DNA from: Synchiropus splendidus
Taxonomy: Eukaryota > Chordata > Actinopteri > Syngnathiformes > Callionymidae
DNA length: 64,000 bases
Reading direction: 5' to 3'
NCBI RefSeq assembly: GCF_027744825.2
Contig: NC_071335.1
Location: 18,133,501 to 18,197,500 of the forward strand
Shown in pieces: positions 25,801 through 40,500 of this stretch (positions are counted from its first letter, which is position 1; each line of letters starts with the position of its first letter). Both the position numbers and the translations under genes were made by a program. The notes under the pieces are model-generated. The model did not search any database, was not told where the DNA came from, and was given only the letters and a program-made list of their open reading frames with translations.

Positions 25801-28800
25801 GGACCACCATAAGTATGATGCAATAGTGGAAGCCAGGCGCGCTACGTTCCTGATGTTGAACATAATGCGGTTCCTTTAGGTCCTTTTTATTGGTCTTCAT
25901 CAGAATTGACTTCACAACAGCCAAGTTATTGTGAACAAAAATGCAAATACATAACTACATCAATATTTCGAGTTTACAACTTCAATGGAATGATGAAGAC
26001 AACAACAGCAACTCATGTTAGAATTCGAAAAACAAAGGTCACATTTTGTGTTTGAGGTATTTCATCTATTTATAGGTGTGAACAAACAAACTGGAAATGG
26101 AAACTACCCTGTGGTCGCCAAAAGCTACAAACTGAAACATACTGAGAGGCTGCAGCACACACAACAGTCTTTCCAGATGAGTGTGAATCACAAAAGACAC
26201 ACATGAGAAAATAAAATAAAATATGAAGCACGTTACTACTCATTCATTTGTTTGTGTTTCAAATAAAGGTCATATGAAGGTGGTTTTTTTTTTTTATTTT
26301 ATTGTCAATGCATCTGAATTCATTGAAACAATTTAGTCCTCGCATCTCACACTTTGTTTTTCAAATGTACTGCAGCTAATAGCGATATTTTCACAAGAAG
26401 TTGAATTAGTTGCTAACCCAGTTTCTGACAGTCTGAACACGAGACACATCAGAAAACAAACACAGGCCGTGTTTTGGCACTTGCCCATTGTTTTCCTTTT
26501 GAAAAAATCTTTGTCAGAGTGTGCTCCTTTGCAGAGGAAAAGAAAGTAGAACAAGAACAACATCTGGCACTGGAGACAGAACTGCTGTGAACATGTCGCA
26601 TTCCTCCGCCCTGGCTCACTTTACCTCAACTATCCGAGGCATTCCTCTGCTCTACCAATCTGGGTAATGGTTGGAATAATAATATCGTCAATGCCCTGGT
26701 GGTATATGCCATATATAGTTTGGGAAAAACCAGCAAGTGCATCAGAGGGATGTGTTTATGGTATCAAAGTATTGCTATTAGGAAAAGCACTGCTTTAAAA
26801 AATAAAAATGAAAAAAAAAAAAATCTTATCATACCTCATGCTGCACCTGAAATGATTTATCAGCTGTATGTGATTCTCTGAAATTCTCAATAAATAAATG
26901 CAATTTAAATATTAATAATTCATTTCTCAACAGTTACTTGCCTCACGTGTTACTGTTTTTGAATTTATTTATTCAGCATGTCCCAGAGTATCACATTTTG
27001 GAACAGCTGTAGATCTTGGGCTTGAACAGTGGTGTGTCCAGTTCTAACCTGTGATATTTGTGTGGCATCAGAATCCAAGTGGGTGTTTGCAAAAGTTGTC
27101 CAGTGTCACAGATCCATTTCCTCGGCGAGATTATTGTTTACAGATGTGGACAGAAGGCTTTGCAGTTCTGTGACAAGAGACTTAGGGAGCAGCTTTTGCG
27201 TTTGGCTTTTTTGCAGCTTGAATACTCCAGCGCTCATCACTGGGTTGCTTTTCATCAGAGTGTAAAGCAGAAGGGATTAGGACAACCACCTCCAAGTGTT
27301 TTTTTTTTTTTTTTTTTTAATGGAACAACAAGGACATTGTCACATCGGATTACGTAGCTGCTCAAAAATAGAGAGGCTCAGTATCTTGGGGAATAGTTGG
27401 GGAGTGAGTTTCCAATAAAGTGGACCAGCTTGACTGGACCAACAGGGGTTGTGATATCCTGTCTGTCCCCCCAGAGGGAAGGTTCATGCAGGCAGCACTT
27501 GGCAATTGCCACTTCCACACTCCATCTCAGACCTCTCATGCACCAAGGGCAAAGTTATGGATTTGCCCCAACCATCAGATTTAGATGACTTGCTTCAGCA
27601 ACTGACGTTTGGATCTGTGACGCACTCTGTACCCAATATGTCTTGCCATTGTCATCACGATTCACAACGCGGCAGCCATTCAACAAAGACCAGGGCAGAT
27701 AACACTAGATGTTCATGCAAGACCAGTCTTTGTCGGACTATATAAAAATAAAGAGATTGGTTGATACTCTCAGACCTCATCCTGAAGGTCCAACCAAAGC
27801 AACTTCTCCTCCACTGAAAGAGGATGATTCCTTTGGAGTCCTTTTTTTTCAAGGCCAAAGAGCAGTCAAAAGAAAAAATGCCTGACATTTCTCACTTATA
27901 GCGCCCTCAGCATAGCAACGGCCTTGAAGTGAATACATTTTTCCCTTCAATCCAAATAAATAGTTTTGTGTAAAATTTGTCATTGAAAACGACAATGTCT
28001 TCATTCTTATTCAGCCGGCCCGGAAAGACGGGTTTAATTGTTTTGTCAGTGTCGCAGGAGTTGCCACACAAAATGTCATCTACATTTATATTGCTCTCCT
28101 TGTCAGATCAGTCTTTCAAGTCTCTTCCGAAAGAAAAAAGAAAGTGTTGCAGATTGTGGGAATTTGATGTCAAGCCTCACTCGTTCAAAGGAAGACGGCG
28201 GAAGACGAGTCCAATCAGGAAGAAGGTGAAAGTGAGTCAAAATCAGAAATGTCTGTTTTTCTTTTCTCTATTAAGTTTGAACAGTCGAACTGTATTCACC
28301 TTTACATGACAAATATTATATTACTGAGCATGGCATGGCATAAAGAAGCGTAAGATTTTATCTATTCATTTGAGGAGGAGGAGCCATAGTGCGACCATTT
28401 TTTTCATTTTTTTTAAAGAAAAACACCAGCAGCAGCACAGGTATGGCAATAATAACCATGATCATCTTTAAACATCAATATACAGAGGGGTTCATAGTTT
28501 GTGAACAACGATGACTGGTTGCGTGGGCATTTTCAGCAGTGAAAGTTTGGTGCTCCTGTTGTTTGTCTAAGTGAGAGGTATCTTTCATATTTTAATCTGC
28601 AAAAAGTGACATGAAAATAATAGATCTCAGACCTTCTGTCAGACCTTCGATTCAGAGAAGAGTTTACTGAAGTCTAGTCGACGGTTAGAAGACAAGTTCC
28701 GACGACCGACCACATCACAACCAGACTTATTTAGTGAAGAAAATTCTTCTCGAAATTTACGGCTATGAGCCGCTTACCTTGCCAAGATACATGTGCATAT

Positions 28801-28984
28801 TCTAGACAATGTCACCAGTAAATGGAGTCAACATTAATGAACAAGCAAACTAAGATTTTACTTTATTTTTATTGCCATACTTCGAGACTTTGAAAAATGG
28901 AAAGAGAATTGACAATGATGGAACCCAGGAGAATTATGTGGAAGCCAACTGCTTGGGATGCAGCAATGAGATAGTGTTTTACTT
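22887..28984. other. Intergenic gene desert
   Basis: No supported gene. Contains (ATA)n at 23717-23745, (AC)n at 24299-24317 and poly-T at 27300-27319. Short frames have no domain sense. Confidence 0.55.
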
Positions 28985-29350
28985 TATATATCAGCTTCAG
29001 AATCAGAAAAAGCTTTATTAATCCCAAGGGAGATTGTGTTTGTAACATGCTCTGTACACAACATATCACAATAAATTAAAAATAAATAATATTATAGAGT
29101 GCAAAAAAAAGGATACAAAAGATCTTAGAAAAACAATGCGCAAGAACAGAAAATGTTCCAAAAAAACCCTTCATTGTATTTTTTTTTCAGGGACGAATTG
29201 TATGTTTTTATTGCCAGAGGGAGAAAGGACCTTGTGTGCTGCTCGGTCTTTGAGTTGGGCAGTCTCAGTCTGTTGGTCCAAGTGCATTTGTATTGGACCA
29301 GGATCTCATGAAGGGGGTGGGCGATGTTGTCCAGGATATATTATAAGTTA
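28985..29350 (-). mobile_element. LINE 3'-end-like dispersed repeat
   Basis: Plus-strand text opens TCAGAATCAGAAAAAGCTTT then ATTAATCCCAAGGGA, the typical reverse-complement tail of fish L2/CR1-like elements, then GTTTTTATTGCCAGAGGGAG and CTCATGAAGGGGGTGGGCGA. Diverged; no intact frame. Confidence 0.6.
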
Positions 29351-32300
29351 GCTACGCTAAAAGCTGACATTCGCGTCAACGTCTTCCACAAAAGGCCTTG
29401 ACAATTGACATGTGACAAATAGGTTGAGAGCTCATCGCACAACATTTTTTAGGGCCCATTTTGACACATAAGTCCGTCATAAATTCACATCAGAAAGGCT
29501 CTAAATTGACTTCACTGTTCGCTGTGATGCGGCACTTTCTGACACTGCGACGGCATTTACCGGCCGTTCCGAACGCCTTCAAAACAGTCGCGATAATTAC
29601 GACTAGAGAGTGCAAAGTGTCGGCCTCTTTCTCAAATAATGAATATCAACATCGATATCCAGCGTCTCCATAGAAACAGCCGTCTGAAACAGGCCCCTGA
29701 TTGGCTCCCAAGTTTGTCACAGTTCATTTTTATGGAGGAGACAGAGCACGAACCACTCAGAGTCAACTCTGAATTCTTTGAAAACACCTTTCTAAGACAC
29801 AGACAATCACTGAATCCAATTTTAATAGCTTTATTTGTGGTCATGACGGTTTGGTTAATTGTCAGTTACCGTGGCAACAGCACTGTCAGCCTGACAATCA
29901 TTAGCCCAATGAGTTAGAATGTTGAGTCATTCCAAGGTGTTTGAAGCAAAGAAGTGTCTCACTGAAAATCCGATGCGATATGTGGGCGGGATGAAGAAGG
30001 GTCAACCAATAGGAAGAAGAACTCATTGTCCATCCTTTGTGCCCTTTTTCAACTGTCAGGGTGACGCTGCATTTTATTTTCAACCCACATTTCAGTGGTC
30101 ATCAGCACAAAAACCACTACACACCTAGTATTTTGTTCAAGTTGTATTCACATTTTATTCATTGAACACTGTTGAGGACAGGCAACAACATATTTGCTTG
30201 TTATTCCGTTATGCTGCACCATATTTTTATATTTCATTTTAGTTACGGACAAGTGCGTTTTGTCTCTATTGGGTGCGATCAACTCACGTGTTCACGTTCT
30301 GCATAAACAGACATTAATGTTTCCGTGCCCACGGAAAAAAAAATGTGAGGGGAGAGACGCTTAATTTCATGTGTTGCCATGGTGAGTGGTGTAATCTGTG
30401 CTCCTTTAAAGGGGGCTTTTGTCATCCTCATGCACGAGCAAATCTGACTCAAGGTTGATTAAACCCTGAAAAAACAAAAACTCCTACCCTGGATTTCTAA
30501 GCAGGTTCCTTCAATCCATCACGCATCACATTGTGTCGCATTCATGAAAGGAAGCTCAGTATATTTAAAGGGCAATACACTGTGTCTCTCAAATTCTGAT
30601 TTAAATGGCCATTAAAGCTCTGGTCTTCTCTTTGTCAACGCTTATTATGAATTTCATCTGGATCGGCAGCACAGAAAAGATGCGAGAACAAACAATAGTG
30701 GAAATCAATTTAGAATACTTGACAGGTGAAATGTTCGGGGTTATGGCACTCTCGAACACCCACATACACATCATGAAGAAGCACCTACATCTGTCTGGAA
30801 ACAGAAAAAAAAAGGCACCAATTGCAAGAATTTTTGCTCACTACCCTCAGATCAAGTTGATATGAAAGCATGTTTTGGAATATTGAAAATATTGTATATT
30901 TGATGGGATTGTGATAGGATGGGATTGACATATACATTGACAATAAAAATATAGATTCATTCATTCACAGAGTCTGGAAGCGTGCAGAGTGGGACTCGAG
31001 TGTGGTGGCAGTCAGACTCGTACGATGAGAGTCACACACAATGGCTGATAAAAAGGAAAACTGAGGAGGTTATCGAGGGAGGAAGACACCAGTGGAAACT
31101 CAAAACTCAAAATAAACTCAAAATACAAAGGACATAAACACAAGAGATGCAAAAGCTCGAAAAATACAGAGTAAAACTGTAACCCAGAACACATGAAGTT
31201 TCGCAAAATATATTAAAAATAGGACCGATAGAAGCAGATACCAATATGGAGGCTAAGAAATGCACAGAACTGGAGTAAACAACACGTGGCAGTCAACACT
31301 CGCTCAAAAATGAAATATAAGTCCCGACACAGTCAAGAGAGGACAGTGGACTGGAACCAGGATGCGACAGAAGTGGAGAGCAGGTGTGTTATTTGCTGAG
31401 CAGTTCCAGCTGTGTGCCATTACGTGTACAGTTCTCGGAGACAGAGCAGCACAGCAGAGTGCAGAGTGCATCTTCCACGGTCCTCCTGTGTAGTAACCAT
31501 AAGTCATCGTACTAATAAGCCAACATGTAGACATCATGTCTATTTTTATCGTTTATTTTATATTTATTTATTTGCAAATAGTCCTTTTTCTACAAAACTA
31601 AAGTTGAGTTAACATACCTCTTAGGTCCAATTCCAGAAATATGAAAATACAGCACAGACCTTATCTTGGGTCTGAATAATTGTTGTTGTATTTTTTATTT
31701 TATTTTTTTTACCCATCTGAGAACTGTGGTAACATATTGCTGCTATCATCCAGACTGGTCTCGAGCAGCGCAGTGTTTCAGCTATAAAACCCTACATCAA
31801 CATCATGTGTTGTTGCATATCCCCACTCTTTATGACTGCGCTTAGAAATATGCTTGAGAATTAAATATGTAAATCAGTATGGGAAAGCGCTTGGAAGTGC
31901 AATAATTGGTTTTGGTCTGATCGGGGAAATGTGCAGATTGTAGTCGGCAATGTGACATTATGGATTAAACCATTTACTGTCAGGGCCTGCCATTTCCAGA
32001 CATATATTTCACAACATGTGTAAAAGATTGCGGGAATGTGAGCGTCGGAACAGGCGCTTTGGTGCTAGAACAAATTTCTCTGTCACCGGGGAGCGCTCTG
32101 GTACTGTAAGATTATCATGCTACACAGATGGCTCCTTTTTGCGTTTCCTTAAACCAATCATCTTGAACACAGGGTTGGTGACACAACCTTTGAAAGCACT
32201 AAATGTGTTGCGAATCAGACATAAACAGTGAGACACAGATGTCCACTATGAGGAAAGATTTTACGCTTTGTTTGCTGGTTGTCGTCGGTGTTTCATGAAT

Positions 32301-32496
32301 AGATTTACTCTTTTTTTTTTGTGTGTGTGCTTCACAGACCAAATCTTGGATTAAGATGAAGTCCGTTGTGGCTAAATAAAAAAAACTAATTTCGAACTGT
32401 ACATGATGATGAAAAGACTGGCACTTTGCCTGGAAGGGTCATGACAAGTGTGAATGGTCGGAGTTTGAACAATATTTGCAATTACGCTGCTGCTTG
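29351..32496. other. Intergenic
   Basis: No exon supported. A stretch at 31390-31415 (GTTCCAGCTGTGTGCCATTA) matches 7695-7715, and ACTGGAACCAGG occurs near both, so 7650-7730 and 31340-31430 probably share an unnamed dispersed repeat. Confidence 0.5.
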
Positions 32497-32610
32497 CTAT
32501 CAACTCAAAGTGAAGCAAATGTAGAACCCCATGGTGTGGAACATACCAGACAGACTGTCTGTCTGTCTTTCTGTCTATCTGTCTGTCTGTCTGACAGATA
32601 GACAGACAAA

Positions 32611-32652
<42 letters not shown>

Positions 32653-32653
32653 A

Positions 32654-32694
<41 letters not shown>

Positions 32695-32721
32695 TAGATA
32701 GATAGATAGATAGACAGACAA

Positions 32722-32762
<41 letters not shown>

Positions 32763-32767
32763 TAGAT

Positions 32768-32847
<80 letters not shown>

Positions 32848-32911
32848 TAGACAGACAGATAGATGATAGACAGACAGACAGACAAATATATAGATAGACA
32901 GATAGACAGAC

Positions 32912-32954
<43 letters not shown>

Positions 32955-32959
32955 CAGAC

Positions 32960-33054
<95 letters not shown>

Positions 33055-33084
33055 TAGATTAGACAGACAGACAGACAGACAGAC

Positions 33085-33123
<39 letters not shown>

Positions 33124-33237
33124 TAGATTAGACAGACAGACAGACAAATATATAGATAGACAGATAGACAGACAGATAGATAGATAGACCGACAGACAGA
33201 CAGACAAATAGATAGATAGATAGACAGATAGACAGAC

Positions 33238-33276
<39 letters not shown>

Positions 33277-33550
33277 TAGATAGACAGATAGACAGATAGA
33301 TACATAGATCGATACATAGATAAATTTCCTCATGCAAACATGTGTTTACTACAATGATCCATTGCAGCTATGTCATTGAGTCTCAACATTCACTACATTC
33401 TACTACTTTCAACATGTGATAACGTGCACGTGTTTGATCTGATCCAATTCAGCTATTTGAATGCGCCACACAGAGTTACAATGTAGCTGAATACACCACT
33501 TCAGGGTGCAGCAAGCTAAAGTAGAGGTAGGTTGACTGAGACTACATTTT
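32497..33550. repeat. Segmental duplication copy 1 around a GATA/GACA array
   Basis: Left flank CTATCAACTCAAAG...GTGTGGAACATACC and right flank from CCTCATGCAAACATG to TTGACTGAGACTACATTTT match the segment 35313-35882 in the same order, with only the array core differing in length. Confidence 0.9.
32547..33318. repeat. Compound array (GATA)n(GACA)n with inverted start
   Basis: About 770 bp of GATA and GACA blocks with recurrent AGATTAGACAG and CAAATATATAGATAG variants. The first 45 bp run as CTGT/CTAT and then switch to the complementary GACAGATA sense at about 32592, forming a snap-back palindrome. Confidence 0.97.
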
Positions 33551-34574
33551 GGCAGGGTTTGAATGTGTAAAAAATGTGTTTTTTTCTGGATGACTTTTGT
33601 CAACCTATTTGTGCCTCAGGTCTTATTAACAGGGAATGGTTATTTCACTTAGTGTATTCTGTCTATCTGTTGCAGTAGCTGGCATCACCCTCTCTGCTGG
33701 AGATGCCAGGTGAAAGTTAGCAAACCACTCTCTCATGCAAAATAGCCCGTGCGTCACCACCTCTGGGCCCACTGCATCTGTTGTGCTACCTTCACTTTAA
33801 TGAGTCGACTAAAAGTTTAGGTTCACATGGAGACTGCGACATGTCAGACTGAGGAGAAGACACTCAAGCTGCTGTATCAGCAGCAGGAGATCTCAGAAAG
33901 AGCGTGCCAAATCTGGCGACTGGCTGTTTTCCTCTCTTGGTTTTAAATACAGCTCACCTTAACTTCCTCGTGATTGACAAAGAACTGAAACCTCCACCCT
34001 GTGTGAAGCCAATTCCCTGCCCACCTCTGTGTTCGGTGTTGAGAATTACAGAATGGTTTAGACCAAGCCTTTCTCGACAAAATCCTCTGGATCAACTGCG
34101 GCTCAAAATATTCTGAAGCCAAAAAGAAAGGTATCTGTGGGTAAAATAGAGAGTGAGAGGTGGTTTTCATTGGAGTCCTGTGTCAGATTGTTTCGGTTAT
34201 GTTCCGTATTGAAAGCTTTCCCTAATAAATGGGGCTTTCAGAATATGGTTATTTCATGTGATTTCTTTTTTATTATCTGGGGAATAGCGTCGCTCCAGAG
34301 AGGCGGCAGTGGCTCATGTGATCCTCATTACACCCGCTGTAAATTCAGATGGGCTTCAGTGGCAGACAACCACGCGGCTCAAATCCAATCTGCTAAGAAC
34401 AGGAAACAGATGCTGCAGTTCACTCAGGCTCACCAAAATCGGACATTAGAAGATTGGATAACCGCTGGCTGGTCGGATGTCTCTTAATATCTGCTGTGGC
34501 ATTCGGATGTTAGGGTAGGAAATTTGTGAAAGCAACATGACATTATGGATCCAACTTGATGGTGATGTTGTCCA

Positions 34575-34935
34575 AGGAAAGGGGGAGATTTGCATGGCAC
34601 ACACGGCCTTCCTCAGTACTGTTGCTGACCATGTCTATCTTTTATGACGACTGATGGAACGGGAGAAAGCACCATCGCACAAAGCTCAAATCACCCCAGA
34701 CAGGTTTCTTCAATGTGACAAAGAGTTCACTTGAATGGCTTCCACAGTCACCAGATCTGAATCCTATATGCCATTTTTAGAAGTGGTGTAACGGGAGATA
34801 CTTGTCATGGATGAATGGCATCACGTCAGTATGGGGGAATGCTTCCAACACCACGGTGAAGCAACGCCATGAGGAACTGCAGGCAAACCTCTGCCAATAA
34901 AGAATCCTTTGAAGACATGGTTACACTCGGGTAGC
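34575..34935 (+). pseudogene. Tc1/mariner-type transposase relic
   Basis: Degraded frames spell HKAQI/TPDRFLQ-like text from CACAAAGCTCAAATCACCCC and then WLPQSPDLNP (TGGCTTCCACAGTCACCAGA then TCTGAATCCTA), the PQSPDLNPIE..W block before the last catalytic acidic residue of Tc1/mariner transposases. Downstream GTGTAACGGGAGATAC and GAATGCTTCCAACACCACGG match the rest of the C-terminus (REI, ECFQH). Stops and frameshifts throughout; the expected IE reads IC. The N-terminal domain and inverted repeats were not found. Confidence 0.7.
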
Positions 34936-35312
34936 GTGCGGACCTGATGGCTGAACAAGCTGTGCTGCGTTGACCAGAGGAATCGGAACATTTAGTGGTG
35001 ACTCTGCGGGAAACGTAAAGTGTGACAAAACCAACATGTACGAAAATAACTTGGCAATGGCAAAGGCTTCATGTTAACGCAAACAAGGAGGTGCTAAGTT
35101 TGTAGTTCACCTGTACTCAGAACTGTCAGTTGAAAGAAGCGACAGAGATAACTGATGGTTGTGTACATCATAGAAAAATAAATATCGAACCAGATCAGTC
35201 AAGTACAGTGCCAGGTGCCTCTTTTTGAGTAAACGTCATTAACTTGAGGAAAAACATTGTCCTTCCTCCAGCAGTTCTGTTCTTTACAGTTACACGACTG
35301 GTCTTAACATGA

Positions 35313-35882
<570 letters not shown>

Positions 35883-37109
35883 ATTGAATAGTTGATTTTA
35901 AGTATTTATTTTTGTTTTCTGCCACAGTGGAGGGCAACAGAGACCGTTCTGAGATGCATCTGATCTTCAATGAGTGCCTTAACTGCATTTTCTTATCATG
36001 TTAATCATAGACACGGGTTGTTTCAAATTCCACGGCCCCACTTTTGTCGCTTCCATTTGATTCTGTTCATTTATTGCCACAAAGCGAAGTGATCAGTGAC
36101 GGTGTGAGGACAAAGTGCGCTATAAATATAACTGCAAGACAATTGTGTCAGGATGTGTTCAGATCTTCCCTCTCTAAATGAAAGCAATAGCTGCTACAAA
36201 TCAAACAAAACAGCCAACAATTGAGCCCATGATTTTTGGTTCATCACAGAGCAGCCCGATCCATCTGCAGTGAAAAGGGGAACATTAAGTCGGGGAGGGG
36301 GGGAGCAGAAGCAAAACTGTGCTCTGCTCATAATGAGTTGGAGGGTGCTGGCATTCAACCCCTCTGACAATGGCCACAGACACAGATGTGAAGGAGGGAG
36401 CCAGCCAGCCGTGGCATGTGCTGCGGATGGGCAAGAATAAAGACTGAAAAACACAAGTCAACTTGATATATAACGCTGTTAATCCCGCTGTTAAAAAGTG
36501 GTGGATGAGACAAAAAAAGGTGATGCTTGCCAACGTAGCAGGTGGATCAAATTATATTCAATTATGTCGGATAAAAAAAAAGGAGAGGAAGAATGTGGAG
36601 GGAAAAGTGGGCTGTGAATGAGGTAGCAGATAAGAGCCAAGGCAATGAGACTGAAAGAGGTTTTTGTTTGGGCAATTTTGCATAGTGCTCTGCTATTAGT
36701 CCAGAGTATAACCCCTTCACTAAATGGCATCGGCAGCCATTTGTTAAGTACACATGCTCACACCCACCTACATGCGGAGATGACAAAGCCTTATCTTGTC
36801 TGTCCTCCCAGCTCCCATCTTTTACCTCTTCCACACAAGCGGCTGCCAAATCAGATGGACGTGCAGACGAATGTGTAAGGCAGCGGGATGAATATGCCTC
36901 AACGTATCCTTATCAATCTTATGCAACATTGTGCAAGAGTGTGACCATTCTGGAGCAACAGTGGCTGCTGGGATAAGTAGGACCCAAACTGGCAGGAATC
37001 ACTGAGGTTTCCGTCGCTTCTGCTTGGCCTATTTTCCCTCTTTTATTCTAATAATCTTGGGGTTTTCTTGCCAAATGCTGGGATTAACGGTGAATGAACT
37101 TCTGGAAAA

Positions 37110-37265
37110 GTGGACTCAACAAAAATATCTTCTTCTGCCGCTTATCCCGGGTCGGGTCGCGGAGGCAGCATTCGGAGCAAGGAACTCCCCGATCCGCACA
37201 AACCTCCTCCAGTTCTTCCCGGGGGGATCCCGAGGCGTTCCCGGGGGATCCCCCTGGAACTGCAA
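37110..37265 (-). pseudogene. LINE ORF2 C-terminal fragment
   Basis: On the minus strand the frame reads NASGSPREELEEVCADRGVP then CSECCLRDPTRDKRQK, matching the teleost LINE end PEELEEVAGERE...LRLLPPRDPDKR from the family of the 18.2-kb fragment (recalled, not searched). It meets an opposite-strand LINE piece at the palindrome 37287-37326. Confidence 0.7.
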
Positions 37266-37286
37266 CCTTATCGTGGTGGGGGAGTT

Positions 37287-37326
37287 TGTGTACCTCCAAT
37301 GACCCTAGGATCATTGGAGGTACACA
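37287..37326. repeat. Perfect 16-bp inverted repeat at LINE junction
   Basis: TGTGTACCTCCAATGA (37287-37302), 8-bp spacer CCCTAGGA, then the exact reverse complement 37311-37326. It sits where two LINE fragments of opposite orientation meet. Confidence 0.95.
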
Positions 37327-37525
37327 ACCCCTGGAGCCAGGCCTGGGGTTAGGGCTCGAATGCGAGCACCTGGTGGTCAGGCCTCCGCCCATGGGGCCTG
37401 GTCTGGCCTAGCGCAAAAAGACGTCCCTCCTGTGGACCCACCACCCGCACAGGGAGTCATAGGGGTCGGGTGCAAAGAGGACTCGGTGGCAGTCAGGGGC
37501 AGGGAACCCGACGACCTGGTTCATG
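37327..37525 (+). pseudogene. LINE 5' leader fragment
   Basis: Plus-strand text CCTGGAGCCAGGCCTGGGG, GGCTCGAATGCGAGCACCTG, CACCACCCGCACAGGGAGTC and GGGTCGGGTGCAAAGAGGA resembles the region just before the endonuclease domain in the same teleost LINE family. Noncoding or frame-broken. Oriented opposite to its left neighbour. Confidence 0.6.
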
Positions 37526-40500
37526 TGAGCATCTTTGTTTATGTTCATGCTAATTCATATAAAATAACTGTAACTTTACATGCCAAATAGCGCAGTTACA
37601 TATCGTATTGGAAAGCAAATAAAAAAGGAATGTATGGATCTGACTTAGATGAAATTATGAATGAAAGCGCAAAGCATTTACCCGGCGTACATTTCTCACA
37701 CTAGTACTTTAAAGAATAATACAGATTTATATTGTGGGATTCTGCTACCGCTTTTAATTTTTGTCAACAGATGAAACACAGTTATGACTGGCTTCAAAAA
37801 GTGGCCAAATAGTTTATTAATGTATTTATTTTTGACATTCAAAGTTGCTGAATTTACACGCGTATTGTCACGCGGCACAACCGAGGAGACGTGCTCTGCA
37901 GCGAGACTGTATTGCCAACTCTCAATATGTCCCTACATAAATTATTCCAATTCTTTTGCTAAATGAGCTACATTTCCATGGTGTAACTGATGTAAATAGT
38001 TCCTCATTCGTAAACAACACTCACTACAAACTTGTGTCGAGGTTCTGAGCTCCAGGTCCTTGCAGCTCATGGCGCCTGCACGGCCCTAGTCACAGGTGGA
38101 CTGAGCATTATTATAGCTTCCCGTCATGTGGGGCATGGCCAGGGAAAAACATCACTGGTGCTGCGAATCGGTTTTCTATTATCTAGCATATCACTCTGTG
38201 GAGTACTGGCAAATTGGCTTCAGTGCTACAGCTTTAGGTGCCCTGCAGTTCCCTGCCAAATGTGCTGCGATGCTTCAGCTGGGTAATACTGGACTTCTCT
38301 GGATCACTCAATCCAATGCACTAGGTTATAGATGGTGCATTCAAAGTTTAAACTAAACTAGAAAAATATCTCCTTTTTTTTTCAGGACCAGCCCAAATAA
38401 TTCTGAACTGGCTTGGCTATATATTTGGGCACTTTTCCCCATTGTTTGTGGTGTCAAATATCAAATGACATTGTGTTTTAGCTGAGGGCTTGAAGACACC
38501 AAATTTCTTAGTGTCTAGCTGCGTATGGTGAAGCACTTCCAGGTGAAAAAAAAATCATTTATAAGTGATGAAGTGCGGAATTGTAATTAATATTTCTTCT
38601 GGCCAGAATGGAAATTAAAGGTTTGTTTTTGTGTGCTTCAGTATCTACAGTATGTGCAACAATTGTTGACATTATACATGTGTTTCAAATGGGGAATTCA
38701 GGATTCATATGTTAGTAAAGTTGACTGTGATGAAGTCAGCGTCAAACAAACTTGAACTGTGAATTTGGTGTGAAATAGTGACTTTGTTTCAAGCCCTAGC
38801 ATCACAGATGAATGATCAATCCCTGAGGTTCAGCCCCACATGAAGATTCTTACTATTGTGGAGAGTGAAAGTATCATGGGAATCAGAAAGTATCTTGACA
38901 TGACAAAAGCATTGGCATCATATCGGCATGTAGTAGTTGTAAAACTTCCCTTTGTTCTCAAAACATAGTGCTCAAGGCAGTATGCTATAGTCGGACTACA
39001 ACCATAACAACAAATAAATATGTTTTCACACCAGTGTTTATACCCTGCTATTACTGCACATCCACGTATTAGCTTGAAAAGTATTTGAACAGACCCAAAT
39101 GAATGGTGCTTCATCGTAGCACCAGACCTTATGGGTGCTCCCTGCACTGCTGTCTGAAGTGCTTAATAAGAATCCCCACAGTCAGATGGACTGGTGTTCC
39201 TATAGTGAGCAGCCCGCAGGGATACACACACTCAGACATCCACCCACATTATCACAGGCTCGCATGGAACCCTGAGAGCCTTGTCATCACAGTGAGTAGG
39301 ACCTGCTGGCCTATTGTAGCTTCCTGTGGCACTGGGATAACCTCTTATCCCTGACAAACACACAACACACAGCAGGCAACTTGAAGCCTGAAACACACAG
39401 ACGAGCACCGCATAGTCTGCCCTAAGCCTTGTAAGTCTTCTTGAATTGTTTTTTTTTTTTTTTTGCACCATGCAAACTCATCAGCTCTCATTTAAATCAC
39501 AGTTGTAACCCGCTCTTTCTCGGCCTACCCCCGTCCTTTTCATTTTCTCTCCTAAGCTCCGCTAACATTCATCTTGCTAATGCGCCATCATCCGAGCGCC
39601 ACCTCTCACCCCCTGCCATCCCTTCAGAGACGACTTCTCAGTGGCTTCTGCTCTCCTATTCACACTTCTTGTCCCCATGTATTCATGGACATCCCTGATG
39701 GAGTGGGGAGTCTTTGTCAGCGGGTCAGCCTCTTGTCACCCCCCTGTGACCCAATAGTCTAGTCACACACCCGTATAGGCGTCCGCACACACAGGGGGCT
39801 TCTCATTTGCCATATGGCATGTGCAATGACGTGCTAACAAAAGGGCGCTAAAGAGGTGTCAGAGAGCTTTATGTGTGGGGGTGTGTGTCCTGCATCAAAA
39901 AAAAAAAAAGGCTAAGCAGCCTAGCGCTGCGACGGGTGCAATAGATGAAATTGATTCCTGCCTTTGCAGCGGCACTGGAAACAAAGGCAGGCAGAGGGGG
40001 CTTTTCTTATGTCGTCAAACTCATTGGCTCAATGAAGAAAAATGAGAAGAGGCCTGATTTGGAGCACAATAGGGACACACTTGATGGAGTGTTGAGCAAT
40101 TCAGATCCATCTCCATTGCCGGACTGGATTTGTCTTTATGACAACGTCATCATCATCATTGCGGTGCTGTCAGTGCTTCTGCGATTTGTCAACATCTTGT
40201 TGTCATCATTTCCATTCCCTTGAGCACGAATATTCCAGTGGATTCGGGCATGCTGGACTTTCCCTCTGCTTTGTATTGTCACGCACCCGTGGAATTGCTA
40301 AGTATTTTTTTATTATGAGGCACGTTTTTTTTTTCACTGAATCACATTGACACAGCATAGTAATTGAACATTTTGTCATGTTCTTATTCCAAAATTCCAA
40401 AATGAAATCGCTTGAAAGAATGACAAAATCTGTGCTCTTCACTTGGTATATGATGTTGCAAGAATAAGATTAGGATGTAGAGACGTCCTCTTTTTCCTTC

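Noticed and set aside
32505..33333. Long open frames reading ...[12 protein letters not shown]... on the minus strand
   Set aside because: They are translations of GATA/GACA tetranucleotides, which lack stops in every frame. The same applies at 35290-35722, 56616-57373 and 62619-63415.
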